NCBI GenBank assembly: GCA_905116865.2
Contig: CAJHNH020005011.1
Span: 377,227-441,226, forward strand
Length of the DNA: 64,000 bases
From: Candidula unifasciata
Taxonomy: Eukaryota > Mollusca > Gastropoda > Stylommatophora > Geomitridae
Reading direction: 5' to 3'
Positions 1 through 11,085 of this stretch are shown here, one piece after another (position 1 is the stretch's first letter; each line of letters begins with the position of its first letter). Made by a program: the position numbers and the translations under genes. Below the pieces are notes generated by a model. The model made no database searches, was not told where the DNA came from, and saw only the letters and a program-made list of their open reading frames with translations.

Positions 1-2680
1 TACAAGTAATGTTAACTGTGTGTACAAGTAATGTTAGCTGTAGGTACAAGTAATGTTAACTGTGTGTACAAGTAATGTTAGCTGTGTGTACAAGTAATGT
101 TAGCTGTGTGTACAAGTAATGTTAGCTGTGTGTACAAGTAATGTTAGCTGTGTGTACAAGTAATGTTAGCTGTGTGTACAAGTAATGTTAGCTGTGTGTA
201 CAAGTAATGTTAACTGTGTGTACAAGTAATGTTAGCTGTGTGTACAAGTAATGCTGGCTGTGTGTACAAGTAATGTTAACTGTGTGTACAAGTAATGTTA
301 GCTGTGTGTACAAGTAATGTTAGCTGTGTGTACAAGTAATGTTAACTGTGTGTACAAGTAATGTTAGCTGTGTGTACAAGTAATGCTGGCTGTGCGTACA
401 AGTAATGTTAACTGTGTGTACAAGTAATGTTAGCTGTGTGTACAAGTAATGTTAGCTGTGTGTACAAGTAATGTTAACTGTGTGTACAAGTAATGTTAGC
501 TGTGTGTACAAGTAATGCTGGCTGTGTGTACAAGTAATGCTGGCTGTGTGTACAAGTAATGTTAACTGTGTGTACAAGTAATGTTAGCTGTGTGTACAAG
601 TAATGTTAGCTGTAGGTACAAGTAATGTTAACTGTGTGTACAAGTAATGTTAGCTGTAGGTACAAGTAATGTTAGCTGTGTGTACAAGTAATGTTAACTG
701 TGTGTACAAGTAATGTTAGCTGTGTGTACAAGTAATGTTAGCTGTAGGTACAAGTAATGTTAACTGTGTGTACAAGTAATGTTAGCTGTGTGTACAAGTA
801 ATGTTAGCTGTGTGTACAAGTAATGTTAGCTGTGTGTACAAGTAATGTTAGCTGTAGGTGCAAGTAATGTTAACTGTGTGTACAAGTAATGTTAGCTGTG
901 TGTACAAGTAATGTTAGCTGTGTGTACAAGTAATGTTAGCTGTGTGTACAAGTAATGTTAGCTGAAGGTACAAGTAATGTTAGCTGTGTGTACAAGTAAT
1001 GTTAGCTGTGTGTACAAGTAATGTTAGCTGTGTGTACAAGTAATGTTAGCTGTGTGTACAAGTAATGTTAGCTGTAGGTACAAGTAATGTTAACTGTGTG
1101 TACAAGTAATGTTAGCTGTGTGTACAAGTAATGTTAGCTGTGTGTACAAGTAATGTTAGCTGTGTGTACAAGTAATGTTAGCTGTGTGTACAAGTAATGT
1201 TAACTGTGTGTACAAGTAATGTTAGCTGTGTGTACAAGTAATGTTAGCTGTGTGTACAAGTAATGTTAGCTGTGTGTACAAGTAATGTTAGCTGTGTGTA
1301 CAAGTAATGTTAGCTGTGTGTACAGGTAATGTTAACTGTGTGTACAAGTAATGTTAGCAGTGTGTACAAGTAATGTTAGCTGTGTGTACAAGTAATGTTA
1401 GCTGTAGGTACAAGTAATGTTAGCTGTAGGTACAGGTAATGTTAGCTGTGTGTACAAGTAATGTTAGCTGTAGGTACAAGTAATGTTAGCTGTAGGTACA
1501 GGTAATGTTAGCTGTGTGTACAAGTAATGTTAGCTGTGTGTACAGGTAATGTTAGCTGTGTGTACAAGTAATGTTAGCTGTAGGTACAGGTAATGTTAGC
1601 TGTGTGTACAGGTAATGTTAACTGTGTGTACAGGTAATGTTAGCTGTGTGTACAAGTAATGTTAGCTGTGTGTACAGGTAATGTTAACTGTGTGTACAAG
1701 TAATGTTAGCTGTGTGTACAAGTAATGTTAACTGTGTGTACAAGTAATGTTAGCTGTGTGTACAGGTAATGTTAACTGTGTGTACAGGTAATGTTAGCTG
1801 TGTGTACAAGTTATGTTAACTGTGTGTACAAGTAATGTTAGCTGTAGGTACAGGTAATGTTAGCTGTGTGTACAGGTAATGTTAACTGTGTGTACAGGTA
1901 ATGTTAGCTGTAGGTACAGGTAATGTTAACTGTGTGTACAAGTAATGTTAGCTGTGTGTACAGGTAATGTTAGCTGTGTGTACAGGTAATGTTAACTGTG
2001 TGTACAAGTAATGTTAGCTGTGTGTACAAGTAATGTTAGCTGTGTGTACAAGTAATGTTAGCTGTGTGTACAAGTAATGTTAGCTGTGTGTACAAGTAAT
2101 GTTAGCTGTGTGTACAGGTAATGTTAGCTGTAGGTACAGGTAATGTTAACTGTGTGTACAAGTAATGTTAGCTGTGTGTACAGGTAATGTTAGCTGTGTG
2201 TACAGGTAATGTTAACTGTGTGTACAAGTAATGTTAGCTGTGTGTACAAGTAATGTTAGCTGTGTGTACAAGTAATGTTAGCTGTGTGTACAAGTAATGT
2301 TAGCTGTGTGTACAAGTAATGTTAGCTGTGTGTACAAGTAATGTTAGCTGTGTGTACAAGTAATGTTAACTGTGTGTACAAGTAATGTTAGCTGTGTGTA
2401 CAGGTAATGTTAGCTGTGTGTACAGGTAATGTTAACTGTGTGTACAAGTAATGTTAGCTGTGTGTACAAGTAATGTTAGCTGTGTGTACAAGTAATGTTA
2501 GCTGTGTGTACAAGTAATGTTAGCTGTGTGTACAAGTAATGTTAGCTGTGTGTACAAGTAATGTTAACTGTGTGTACACGTAATGTTAGCTGTAGGTACA
2601 GGTAATGTTAGCTGTGTGTACAAGTAATGTTAACTGTGTGTACAAGTAATGTTAACTGTGTGTACAAGTAATGTTAGCTG
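1..2680. repeat. 22-bp minisatellite array, open at the window edge
   Basis: About 120 head-to-tail copies of a 22-bp unit containing TACAAGTAATGTTAGCTGTG. Variants recur along the array: GTTAAC for GTTAGC, CAGG for CAAG, and TAGG for TGTG. CAGG variants cluster after about position 1320, so copies resemble near neighbours more than distant ones. The array begins at base 1, so its true left end is outside the window. No gene is seen in it. Confidence 0.97.
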
Positions 2681-3103
2681 CATGTAATGTTAGCTGTATG
2701 TAATGTTAGCTGTATGTAATGTTAGCTGTATGTGATGTTAGCTGTATGTAATGTTATCTGTATGTAATGTTAGCTGTATGTAATGTTAGCTGTATGTAAT
2801 GTTATCTGTATGTAATGTTATCTGTATGTAATGTTATCTGTATGTAATGTTATCTGTATGTAATGTTAGCTGTATGTAATGTTATCTGTATGTAATGTTA
2901 TCTGTATGTAATGTTATCTGTATGTGATGTTATCTGTATGTAATGTTAGCTGTATGTAATGTTATCTGTATGTAATGTTAGCTGTATGTAATGTTATCTG
3001 TATGTAATGTTATCTGTATGTGATGTTATCTGTATGTAATGTTAGCTGTATGTAATGTTATCTGTATGTAATGTTAGCTGTATGTAATGTTATCTGTATG
3101 TAA
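2681..3103. repeat. 16-bp minisatellite array derived from the 22-bp unit
   Basis: About 26 copies of a 16-bp unit containing TGTATGTAATGTTAGC or TGTATGTAATGTTATC. It follows the 22-bp array without a gap and shares the core TAATGTTAGCTG. The unit equals the 22-mer with six bases of the GTGTACAAG segment removed. Confidence 0.95.
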
Positions 3104-3276
3104 AGGAATGTTAGATACAATAGGTTTAGCCTCTAGCTAATAAAAGAGCGATCTATCTAATCCAAGCCTGCTTATTCCACCAACCAATAAGTTAGACCAA
3201 AACACCCCCCCCCCCCTAACCCCCTCATCCTTTGATCGCCCCCAACGCCCACTTTGAGAAACACTGGTCTAATGTT
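3104..3276. other. short spacer with C tract and hAT-like terminus
   Basis: Holds a C homopolymer near 3205-3219 and, at 3248-3266, CCCACTTTGAGAAACACTG. This resembles the reverse complement of a typical hAT terminus (CAGTG..TTCTCAAA). It may be the right end of an old hAT element; no partner end was found. No gene seen. Confidence 0.4.
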
Positions 3277-3571
3277 CAGGGCTGTACCGAATATTCGCTA
3301 CGTATTCCAGCGTGCTAAAAATTGTCTTTGTATTTATCTCGAGGTGCGATCGATCCTCCATCTGTATTCGTGAAAGTGCAGCGGATAAGTAAGGTTGTGA
3401 TTACATTTTAGCTGAAATTTTAAAGTGGAAAATGTGGTCTATACAATAGCAACTGTTAGTCTTGTCAAGTAAGCACTTATATTTTAAGGCAATGCGTTCA
3501 TTTTTTTTGGTGGGGGGAGGGGGGGGGGGGTTGTTGTTGCTTGTTGCTTGTGTGTGTAAGTATGTGTCTAC

Positions 3572-3613
<42 letters not shown>

Positions 3614-4107
3614 TCATGCATTTTTTGTTCTTTCAGGGTGTCTTCGCCCAAATCAAATTTGAAGATATTGCTAACGAGAATGTAAAGGTGCGTTTAAATT
3701 ACATTGAATGAACGGCCGAGCGAACGATGGTTTTGAAAGAGGCGGGAGCACGAAGACAACTTATCACAGACATCAGAAGGAAAAAGTCATCATTTTTTGG
3801 CCATATTATGAGAACAGGGAAAATAGAACATGTTGAGACCACTGGAAAAATCTGTGGAAGGGGGGATAGAGGAAGACAACAAGAGAAAATTCATGAAAGT
3901 CTTGTTGCATGGCATGGAGGTGTGTCAGCACATGAACTGATACATGCTACAGGAGATCGCAGATTGTGGAGAGGCATGATCGCCCACGCTAGTCGGCAAG
4001 GCACCCGATGATGATGATACACTATTCGTAATCTTTTTCGGCCGAATAGTTGGTCCCACTATGCTAATTCGGCCGAATAGTAAAAATCACTATTCGGTAC
4101 AGTCCTA
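3277..4107. mobile_element. non-autonomous hAT-type element (831 bp)
   Basis: The left end reads CAGGGCTGTACCGAATA. The right end is its inverted copy TATTCGGTACAGTCCTA (4091-4107, two mismatches in 17). The flanks carry an 8-bp target duplication, CTAATGTT (3269-3276) and CTAATGGT (4108-4115), 7 of 8 matching. An 8-bp duplication and a CAGGG terminus fit the hAT superfamily. Near the right end TTCGGCCGAATAGT recurs twice. No transposase is present; the interior holds a G tract, GT/GA microsatellites (3571-3613) and a LINE 3' fragment. Confidence 0.8.
3715..4015 (+). pseudogene. 3' fragment of a non-LTR retrotransposon (C-terminal RT-protein region)
   Basis: An open stretch (3727-4011) ends in three in-frame TGA codons within a (GAT)n tail. 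The peptide has the pattern typical of the C-terminal end of RTE/CR1-like LINE proteins: FFGHIMRTGKIEH, then TTGKICGRGDRGRQQEKI, then a DRRLWRGMIAHA end. It is only about 95 residues, with no RT catalytic motif, so it is a 5'-truncated remnant. It lies inside the hAT element, so it was either carried as cargo or inserted there later. Confidence 0.75.
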
Positions 4108-4183
4108 CTAATGGTTTCTACTGCTACAAGATAGAGACAGTTACTGCACTGACTTATGAAAGTATTTAGTAGTGAATTATACT

Positions 4184-4255
<72 letters not shown>

Positions 4256-4825
4256 CAAAATTTCTTCAGGGAAGTAAAACATGCGTATTTACTCGAACGA
4301 AATATCTCCAGCGAATGTTTCCTTTTAGTGATTTTGGCGTTAATTATTAGAAATACGTAGGACCTAGCCGCAAACAGCAGAGTTGACCTAGATATTGTAG
4401 CCAGAATGAGACCTGCAAATTTCATAACCCCCCCCCCCTCCCCCTACTCTTGCATCCCCTCCCTCCCACTGGTAACTTTTCTGGATCAGTTGTTGTGACA
4501 AAGTATTATAAGTAGACAGACAGACACGTGCGTTTTCTGTTTAACAGTGTATGTTTAGTAATTAATATGTACATTTACATGTATGTTGGTACATCATATC
4601 GATGGGCCAGGCCGTTCAGTTTTTCCTAAGTTTATTCTGTCCGTGTGTGTATTACTTCCTCCCTTCTGGCATCTTCCTACCGTCTCTCCAGCTTCTTATC
4701 TAAACACTTATTCCCCACCGGTTCTCTTCCCTATTATTAATCTTACCAGTTGTTACATGATGTTACCGTTTGTCTGGTATCATTATATCGCCAGACATTG
4801 CAGATAGTTTTCATCTGGTGTGGAT

Positions 4826-4873
<48 letters not shown>

Positions 4874-4891
4874 CTGCGTGTGCTCTCTATT
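4108..4891. other. spacer with two (TG)n microsatellites
   Basis: Contains (TG)n at about 4190-4253 and 4827-4872, and a C-rich tract at 4427-4445. The open frames over the TG runs are repetitive and show no codon bias. I see no gene. Confidence 0.7.
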
Positions 4892-5128
4892 CCTTACAGA
4901 AGGTAAACTCTGAGGGAATGTACGCTTCTAGTCAAACCTTACAGAAGGTAAACTCTGAGGGAATGTACGCTTCTAGTGAAATCTTACAGAAGGTAAACTC
5001 TGAGGGAATGTACGCTTCTAGTGAAACCTTACAGAAGGTAAACTCTGAGGGAATGTACGCTTCTAGTGAAACCTTACAGAAGGTAAACTCTGAGGGAATG
5101 TACGCTTCTAGTGAAACCTTACAGAAAG
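4892..5128. repeat. 45-bp tandem repeat, about 5 copies
   Basis: Near-identical 45-bp units starting CCTTACAGAAGGTAAACTCT. Because 45 is a multiple of three, all copies read in one frame and simulate a repetitive protein. I treat it as non-coding. Confidence 0.93.
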
Positions 5129-5196
5129 TTTACTGGCAGTAAGAAGGCTCGCCTGTCTCCCGACACTAGAACCGACAAGTTTACCTTTAGAAACCT

Positions 5197-5815
5197 CATC
5201 ATCATCATGTAGCAGGTCCTTTGCAGAACGTCGCTCTCATCACAGTCTGCCTGTAAGAAACTCGGTCTCTCGCCAGTTCTTCCGCCTCATGCACTTTCAC
5301 ACTCAAGGAGTCACTTATATCCTGTGCCCATCTTCATGTCGGTCGGCCTCCGCCCCTCCTTCCTGGTACCATGCCTTCTGCTATATTTTTTTCCAATCCG
5401 TCTTGGCGCTTGATATGACAAAAATATTTCAGCTTTCGAGAAAGGATGCTGTTTATTAGCCAATCTTCCTTGCTGTTCAGATCTTTTAAGATGTCAATAT
5501 TTCTCATCTTCTTTGTCCAAGATATTCTGAGAATCTTTCTATAGCATTTCAGCTCAAAATCCCCTATTCTCTTTCTTAAGGACTGAGAGATAGTCCACGA
5601 CTCACATCCGTATGTAGCCACAGGGAAGATGCATGCTCTCAAAATTCTAATTTTTATCTCCTTGCTGGTGCTTAACCACAGACTTTTAAGGCTGTTCAAT
5701 CTTTGCATTGCTATGGCCATCCTCCTTTTAGTTTCTGTCGAACAGTCTCCATTGTTGTTTATTATAGAGCCTAGATATTCAAAGTTTGTGACATTTTCAA
5801 TTTCTTCATCATTTA
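5197..5815 (-). pseudogene. 5'-truncated LINE insertion with 11-bp target duplication
   Basis: On the - strand it encodes the C-terminal third of a non-LTR retrotransposon protein. Visible motifs are LRACIFPVATYGCESWT, KCYRKILRISW, KLKYFCHIKRQDGLEKNI and GRRGGGRPT. A stop follows GRPT, but the same family's tail (…WAQDISDSL…ARDRVSYRQTVMRA) reads on afterwards, so the frame is broken. The 3' end is a (GAT)n microsatellite (5197-5209, read as CATCATCATCATG on +). TTTAGAAACCT flanks it at 5186-5196 and 5816-5826, the hallmark of target-primed integration. It is the same family as the copy at 15431-16167. Confidence 0.88.
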
Positions 5816-5869
5816 TTTAGAAACCTAGCCTTTAGAAATAGAAAAGGATATCAACTATGAGATATCATC

Positions 5870-6355
5870 TAAATAGTCAAGTAGTAAAGTTATCAATCTG
5901 CTTAAGGAAGGGAAGGCTGCAGGGCCAGATGGTACATTAGCAACAACATAAACAACAAAAACAAAAATAAAAACCATTTCGTTCTATCTTTTACTGCCTT
6001 TTTTTTAAACCACTTTTGCAGTTAAGGCAGGGGGGTGTTTGAGCCTAAGGCTTAATGGCCGCATGGCTAGTGCTGTAGCCACGACTGTGCAGGTGAGGAT
6101 TTTTTTTTAAAGAACAGAATAACTACACAGATTAGAAGGGAAGTCTGGGAGACCGCAGAAATAAATACACGCAGACTGATGAAACTGCACAAAACAGGTG
6201 ACATGCAAGAGTGTAACAACTGAAGAGGAAATATGTTGCTGCCAGATCCAGGAAAATAGTGGTTATTTCGGAAAGACTAAAATAATTGACGGATAAGCAG
6301 CTAAAAAATAAACAGGCAGATTTTCGGTCGAAGATCCATTACTGACCACACAGCC
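5870..6355 (+). pseudogene. degenerate non-LTR reverse transcriptase relic, left part
   Basis: Fragments of an RT domain can be followed across frames. INLLKEGKAAGPDGT (about 5885-5930) matches the conserved KxGKAxGPDG block. LHKTGDMQECNN and a QADFR segment follow near 6185-6330. Many stops and frame breaks are present. A SINE-like piece interrupts it at about 5950-6115 and the LTR element interrupts it at 6356. It continues at 13072. Confidence 0.7.
6003..6112 (-). mobile_element. SINE-like fragment with shared core
   Basis: The reverse complement of 6055-6105 reads AATCCTCACCTGCA, then CGTGGCTACAGCACTAGCC. This is the same core seen at 35255-35290, 35535-35570 and 36092-36135. A/T-rich tracts bound it. 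No tRNA-like head is recognisable here, so it may be truncated. Confidence 0.5.
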
Positions 6356-8321
6356 TGTCGTGGAACAGGTTCCTTATACACTCAATAAAGTGGTGTTATC
6401 TTGTTAGAAACCGAGACAACTGTCTTTTGGTGCAAAGAGCAGACAGTGTCCCTGGATACTCAGATACAGACTCGAATTGGCTCGCAAAAGAAGGTGAGCT
6501 GCCTGAATATCCCCAGAAAAGGGATAAGGGAATTTAGATGCCTAAACACTTAGACAGAGCAGATTACCCCTCCCGACAATTTCCCTTTCTGGTAGTAAAA
6601 TTAAGCCCCCATCTAGACTATGTATATTGGTAGACAGCACTGACACCATACATACATCTAGAAATAGAAATAAACTTTCGACTATGAGTTTAAATCAATC
6701 ATAGGAATGTTTATTAAAATTAAAGTAAAATTCAATCATCTATTTACTTTTGAAAATACATTATTCAAACTAAGTAGGATGAAAGATAAAAATGATAGTA
6801 ACATGAAACTGTCGTCATGAGAGGATCAGTGGGAAATAACATACAACAATTACCACCTGGAGTTTCCCAGAGGATCATCCATTTCAAAGACTGAGGTGGA
6901 ATGTCGGATCTGTCCCAAGCACCAAGATCTTCCTTAGGGCACTCCAATCATTAGCTACAACCAGCCTGGCAGTGGTTTGGAAGCTCGTCCTGCCACAAGG
7001 AATCTGTCCTCGGCTTTTCAGCAGCTAGGGATGGAAACAATCAAAAAATATATAGTCCCTGCTGTTTTGCAAAATAAAATATATTCCCAACTTTCCCCTC
7101 TCTCTTCATATTGTCAGAAGTGGGATAATAGTCTAGTAGCATTGTCATTTACATAGCTTCCACTTCTGACTACTGTCCAGTCCCGATGAATGTCTTCCAT
7201 CTTCTGTCCTTCAGGATGATAGTGTAATGCTCCTCATTTTTTCACAGACTCAGACAGCAATATGCAGTTATAAATGCAACACAAAATCAGACAGAATGTT
7301 ATAGAATTCTCTCTATAAATATTGAGAATTCTAGATAAAAGATCTTGCCTTTCCTTCTTCCAGATATTCCACTGTGCGGTTATTTTCTGGTTGGTGAGGC
7401 TAAGAAAAACAGTTTCCCAGTGGGTAGTTTTCTCGGACAGCATATCCTCAAAATCACAGCATTTAATACTGCTGTGTATAAGTAAAATAATACATTAATA
7501 ACATCATGAAAAATACATCAATACCCTGAAAACAAAATTCAGCACTTCTACAACAAGCAAACATTATGAATTATAGAAGTATGAGCATGAACAGTGAAGA
7601 ACAATGTCTCCTATGAAATGTTACCATTGAGATGTTACCATTATCTACACAAACTCTGCTAACCAGCCATAGATCATTCATCTACCAGCAATAGAAGATA
7701 GATAATTTCCTAAGAGTCTTAGATACAGCAAACAGAAGTAACCTCCTAGATACCGAACAATAAGAATCAGGAATAGATCATAAAGAAATGGTTTCCTGTC
7801 CATGTGCAGAAATGGGTCAGCGTGGTTTTTCCTCTGTCTGGTACAATTCTAATATTGTACACGAAATGCGGCCCGAAAACTGAAATCACGATTTAATTAA
7901 CAGTTACTGTGCTCACCTGGATTTAGATGTAACTATATGGTCATGTTGCTAGGGTTTTTAGGCGGCGAGAAAGACAAAGTTCTGCCAAAACGGCCCGCTC
8001 TAACACCTGCTTGCTGACCTGAAGTAAAATGGCTGGCAATCTTGTCTCACTGCGGGATTTCCGGTGTTGGCCAGGGTTTTCCACGCTACGTTGCCGAGTT
8101 ACTAGCCGTATATTTTTATACGTGAAAGCTCAGGGGAATTACAAGTAGGACAATGGAAAATCCCCAAACAGCAACCGTAGGCTATAACCGGGATATCTCT
8201 CAATGCGTCTTATGACGAAAATGAAGTCACTGGGCGCATGTAAGAGAGAAAAATAGAAGGGTCACAAAGGGGTGGTATGTCAGCCAAGTATCTTGTCTAC
8301 TTTAAGCGGCGTCTCGCGACA
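6356..8321 (-). repeat. 3' LTR (1,966 bp)
   Basis: On the - strand it starts TGTCGCGAGACGCCGC at 8321 and ends in CCTGTTCCACGACA at 6356. A TATA-like TATAAAAATA lies on the - strand near 8110-8120 and an AATAAA on the - strand near 6711-6716. Their use as promoter and polyadenylation signal is inferred. Two short open frames (6765-6947 and 7234-7443, -) occur in both LTRs and are not recognised. Confidence 0.93.
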
Positions 8322-8325
8322 GAAG

Positions 8326-8334
8326 CCCCCCTTT
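8326..8334 (-). other. polypurine tract of the LTR element
   Basis: The - strand reads AAAGGGGGG followed by CTTC and then the 3' LTR start TGTCG at 8321. A purine run ending a few bases before the 3' LTR is the usual plus-strand primer site of LTR elements. Confidence 0.75.
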
Positions 8335-8389
8335 CGAAGCTTTCTGTAAGAACGCTAAGATCGCTGTCAAGTAGAACAAGAATACCAGA

Positions 8390-10543
8390 CTACCACTTCC
8401 TGGCTCCCAAGACTTCCACTGGTCTGAATTTCCAGTAGTCTTTATGACAATGTCTTGTCCAGTAGATGTGCTTAAAATGCATGCACCAGTGGTGTACTGA
8501 CCGTTTGTCCGGAGGTATTGCATCCCCCAGAATCAATGATTTCGTGGGTCTGGATGCTGAGATACCAAGGCCAACCTGATAACAAGGCTTAGCCCACACT
8601 GTACCTAGATTCTGCCCTATCAAAAGAGGTAGAGCTTGTAGGGGCTGCTTGTATGGAAGAGTCACAGTGCAACTATCTTCCGCTATTCTCCTCCACCGAT
8701 TATCAATCTTAGTACATTCTGTCACTTTCCTTTTGGTATAAGGGATGGCGTCCATCGGGGTACCATGAGGTTGGCGCAGTTTACCACTGACTCTTTCTTG
8801 GTAGGGGGTCAACTTGTCCCCTCCTGTGTGCATTCTGTCCTCCCCTTCATAATTTATCGGGGTGAGTTTCTCATGAATAGAGCTCCTTTCGGAATAAGAG
8901 CACAAAAGTAGTTCAGTAAATACAGTCACATCAGTCAGAAGTGGTTCGTTTTCTGAAGATGCTAAGGTGGTATTGCTTCGGACCGAAGCTTCTACCGGCA
9001 GCTGAGTTACTCCTGTCGCATCTTTCGAAGTGAAGAGTACTCTAAGACCAGAGTGTTTGGTTTCCCTTTTACTCTTGGCTTGTTCAGCCACAATGTCCTT
9101 CATCTGAAGTTCCCCTGTGGTGTCAGCTGCACAGGCAAGAGATAGGCTCTCTCCCTGCCCAAAAGAAGTACATTCTTTTGTGTTGATGGCAAACAGTGCT
9201 GTTTGACCATTTTCAAAGTTAATAAGGCTTACAGGAATTTCCTGCTCATCAAGAGTTTCCTTCCCAGAATACTCTGCAAAGACCTCAGGGAAAGTATCCT
9301 CTGTGTCGGTTATTTCCTCCCTGGTCAAGCTTTTATGGGCCAAGTCCAGAGGGAGTAAATAAAGTTGAGTGCTGCTGCCATCACAGTCACCCATCTGGGA
9401 TGCCAAATCAGAACTGATACTCATCTCCCTATTGCATGTGGCTGCATCAAGGGAAATGAAAGAAACAGATTTACTGTTATTCTCTGTACCCTGCTGCCAT
9501 GATTCCACTTCTTGTTTAACATTACTGAAGGGCATCATAGAGTCACTAAAAGTGCTACCTTCACTTTCATTATTGGCTAGTGTCCCAGTCAAACCGCCAT
9601 GTTTACGGTTCCAGCAGTTATCACGTTGGTGGCTGCTGTTCGATGTGTTCGGGGTCCTCTTAGTCCTACACTTCCCTTTCGGAACATGCCGATTCCCTTC
9701 TTTCACTAAGGAACATAAGAAGTTAAATGAATCGGATGTGGTGTTTGAGGTTCGTCTGTCACTGGTATGACGATTAAGGGTGCCCACGGTACACTTTCTC
9801 TTTCCATGATTCCATTTAGGCTCAGGAGGAGTCTCCTCACTTTGCTCATCTGAGTTAAGGGGAGTAAAGGGGTTCAGCAATGTGGATCTGCTCCCTTTTG
9901 AAGATTTCTTTGTTTTCTGTCCTCGCTTCCTTGTGGGGACAGGAGGCTTCTCATTTTGCTTATCAGGGCAATGGAGAATACAGGGGTTCAGCAATGTAGA
10001 TCTGATTCCTGTCAAAGAATTCTTGATGTGCACTCTTTTCCTATAAGGAATAAGAGAGGTGAGGCAAGGTCTTGGGTGGTCTATTACTTCATCATTTGAT
10101 GAGGTACCATTTGGCGCAATAGTACACACCTCTCCATTGAGAGAGTGAGTCCCTGACCTTTCTACCAGAGTGTCAGTATGGGAGTTGTCAGTTCCCTCAA
10201 CTACCTGGATGTTGTTCTCACCGTTCCCTGTGTCTAACTGCAGTTCTCTCTTCTTTGTCTGCCTAAGTAGTCGATAGTTATGCAGCTTTTCTTGAAGAAG
10301 CTTCATTCTTTTGACAGCTGCATCCTCTTGGAGTTGTCTAGCATCTTCTTCTTCTTCAAGTTGCCGTATTCTCTTTTCTTCTTCCCTCTCCGCTGCATGA
10401 CGAGCAAGCATTGAGTCCCATTCTTCCTGTTCGCGTTGTATGAACGTTGTTAACTCTTGTCCTCTATAGCCCCTTTGTGCACCAAAAATCCTTGCATTTT
10501 CTAAGAACCTGGACCGGCGGTCCATAATGTCTAGATTGTTCAT
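8390..10543 (-). CDS. 717-residue protein of the LTR element, Gag-like N terminus
   Basis: A single uninterrupted frame covers most of the interior, starting 542 bp after the primer site and stopping about 55 bp before the purine tract. Residues about 14-35 (ENARIFGAQRGYRGQEL and on) followed by a long charged helix (36-100, rich in E, R, K and Q, e.g. AEREEEKRIRQLEEEE) resemble the N-terminal region of Gag proteins of metazoan Ty3/gypsy-type elements; this is a pattern judgement. RSTLLNP recurs at 181-187 and 219-225, each followed by a Pro-rich then basic stretch (RKRGQKTKK at 205-213), which could bind nucleic acid. The remainder is Ser/Thr/Glu-rich with no CCHC knuckle, protease DTG or RT motif seen. 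The most likely role is a structural protein packaging the element RNA; captured host sequence in the middle is possible. Confidence 0.75.
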   Translation of the reverse strand: MNNLDIMDRRSRFLENARIFGAQRGYRGQELTTFIQREQEEWDSMLARHAAEREEEKRIRQLEEEEDARQLQEDAAVKRMKLLQEKLHNYRLLRQTKKRELQLDTGNGENNIQVVEGTDNSHTDTLVERSGTHSLNGEVCTIAPNGTSSNDEVIDHPRPCLTSLIPYRKRVHIKNSLTGIRSTLLNPCILHCPDKQNEKPPVPTRKRGQKTKKSSKGSRSTLLNPFTPLNSDEQSEETPPEPKWNHGKRKCTVGTLNRHTSDRRTSNTTSDSFNFLCSLVKEGNRHVPKGKCRTKRTPNTSNSSHQRDNCWNRKHGGLTGTLANNESEGSTFSDSMMPFSNVKQEVESWQQGTENNSKSVSFISLDAATCNREMSISSDLASQMGDCDGSSTQLYLLPLDLAHKSLTREEITDTEDTFPEVFAEYSGKETLDEQEIPVSLINFENGQTALFAINTKECTSFGQGESLSLACAADTTGELQMKDIVAEQAKSKRETKHSGLRVLFTSKDATGVTQLPVEASVRSNTTLASSENEPLLTDVTVFTELLLCSYSERSSIHEKLTPINYEGEDRMHTGGDKLTPYQERVSGKLRQPHGTPMDAIPYTKRKVTECTKIDNRWRRIAEDSCTVTLPYKQPLQALPLLIGQNLGTVWAKPCYQVGLGISASRPTKSLILGDAIPPDKRSVHHWCMHFKHIYWTRHCHKDYWKFRPVEVLGARKW

Positions 10544-11085
10544 TTACAAAGCAAGAGAAACTGATCACATGCAGGACTAACCAGAAGAGTATTTATAGTT
10601 GAAGGGTTGGGTGATAGAATAGAAAAAAAGGAAAACTGACCACAGCAGTAAGGAGAACGTTACTGAAAATAATGCAAGTAATCAAACATTACTGCACAGC
10701 AATCAATGACACATTAAATAAACTTAACAGTAATGTCAAATGATAGAATGTCAACATAAAAATGATTTACAATCAATATCAAATGCTAAAGCAGTCAAGA
10801 TTGGGAAAAAAAATTCTCAGACTACTTCCTAATTGTGATATTACACTAATTAAGGTAAGTATAAACAGTTCATATTTTTTACTATCATTTACTTAACAGT
10901 TAATACTGCCACTCTTCAAACCCTAATTATGTAAGTCACTATTATAAAAAATGGTGCCTGTAATCTAGGGAATGTAAAAGTTTTTTAAGTATTTAAAAAA
11001 ATTTATGAAATAAAATTTCAATTGTCTAGGGTTTCCCGGGTTTTAAATAACAGGCGCCGACACACTTGTGTGGCCTCAGATTATT
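10544..11085 (-). other. untranslated leader of the LTR element
   Basis: A/T-rich leader between the primer site and the start codon of the 717-codon gene. No open frame of note. It would be the natural place for a packaging signal, but I cannot see one directly. Confidence 0.6.

Noticed and set aside
1..3103. CRISPR-like array
   Set aside because: Units are contiguous with no unique spacers, and the window is eukaryotic.
8302..8523. 73-codon frame on - with a hydrophobic stretch (VFLFYLTAILAFL) overlapping the 717-codon gene and the 3' LTR
   Set aside because: It could suggest a small membrane protein, but it overlaps the PPT and LTR and has no independent start context or homolog that I recognise.
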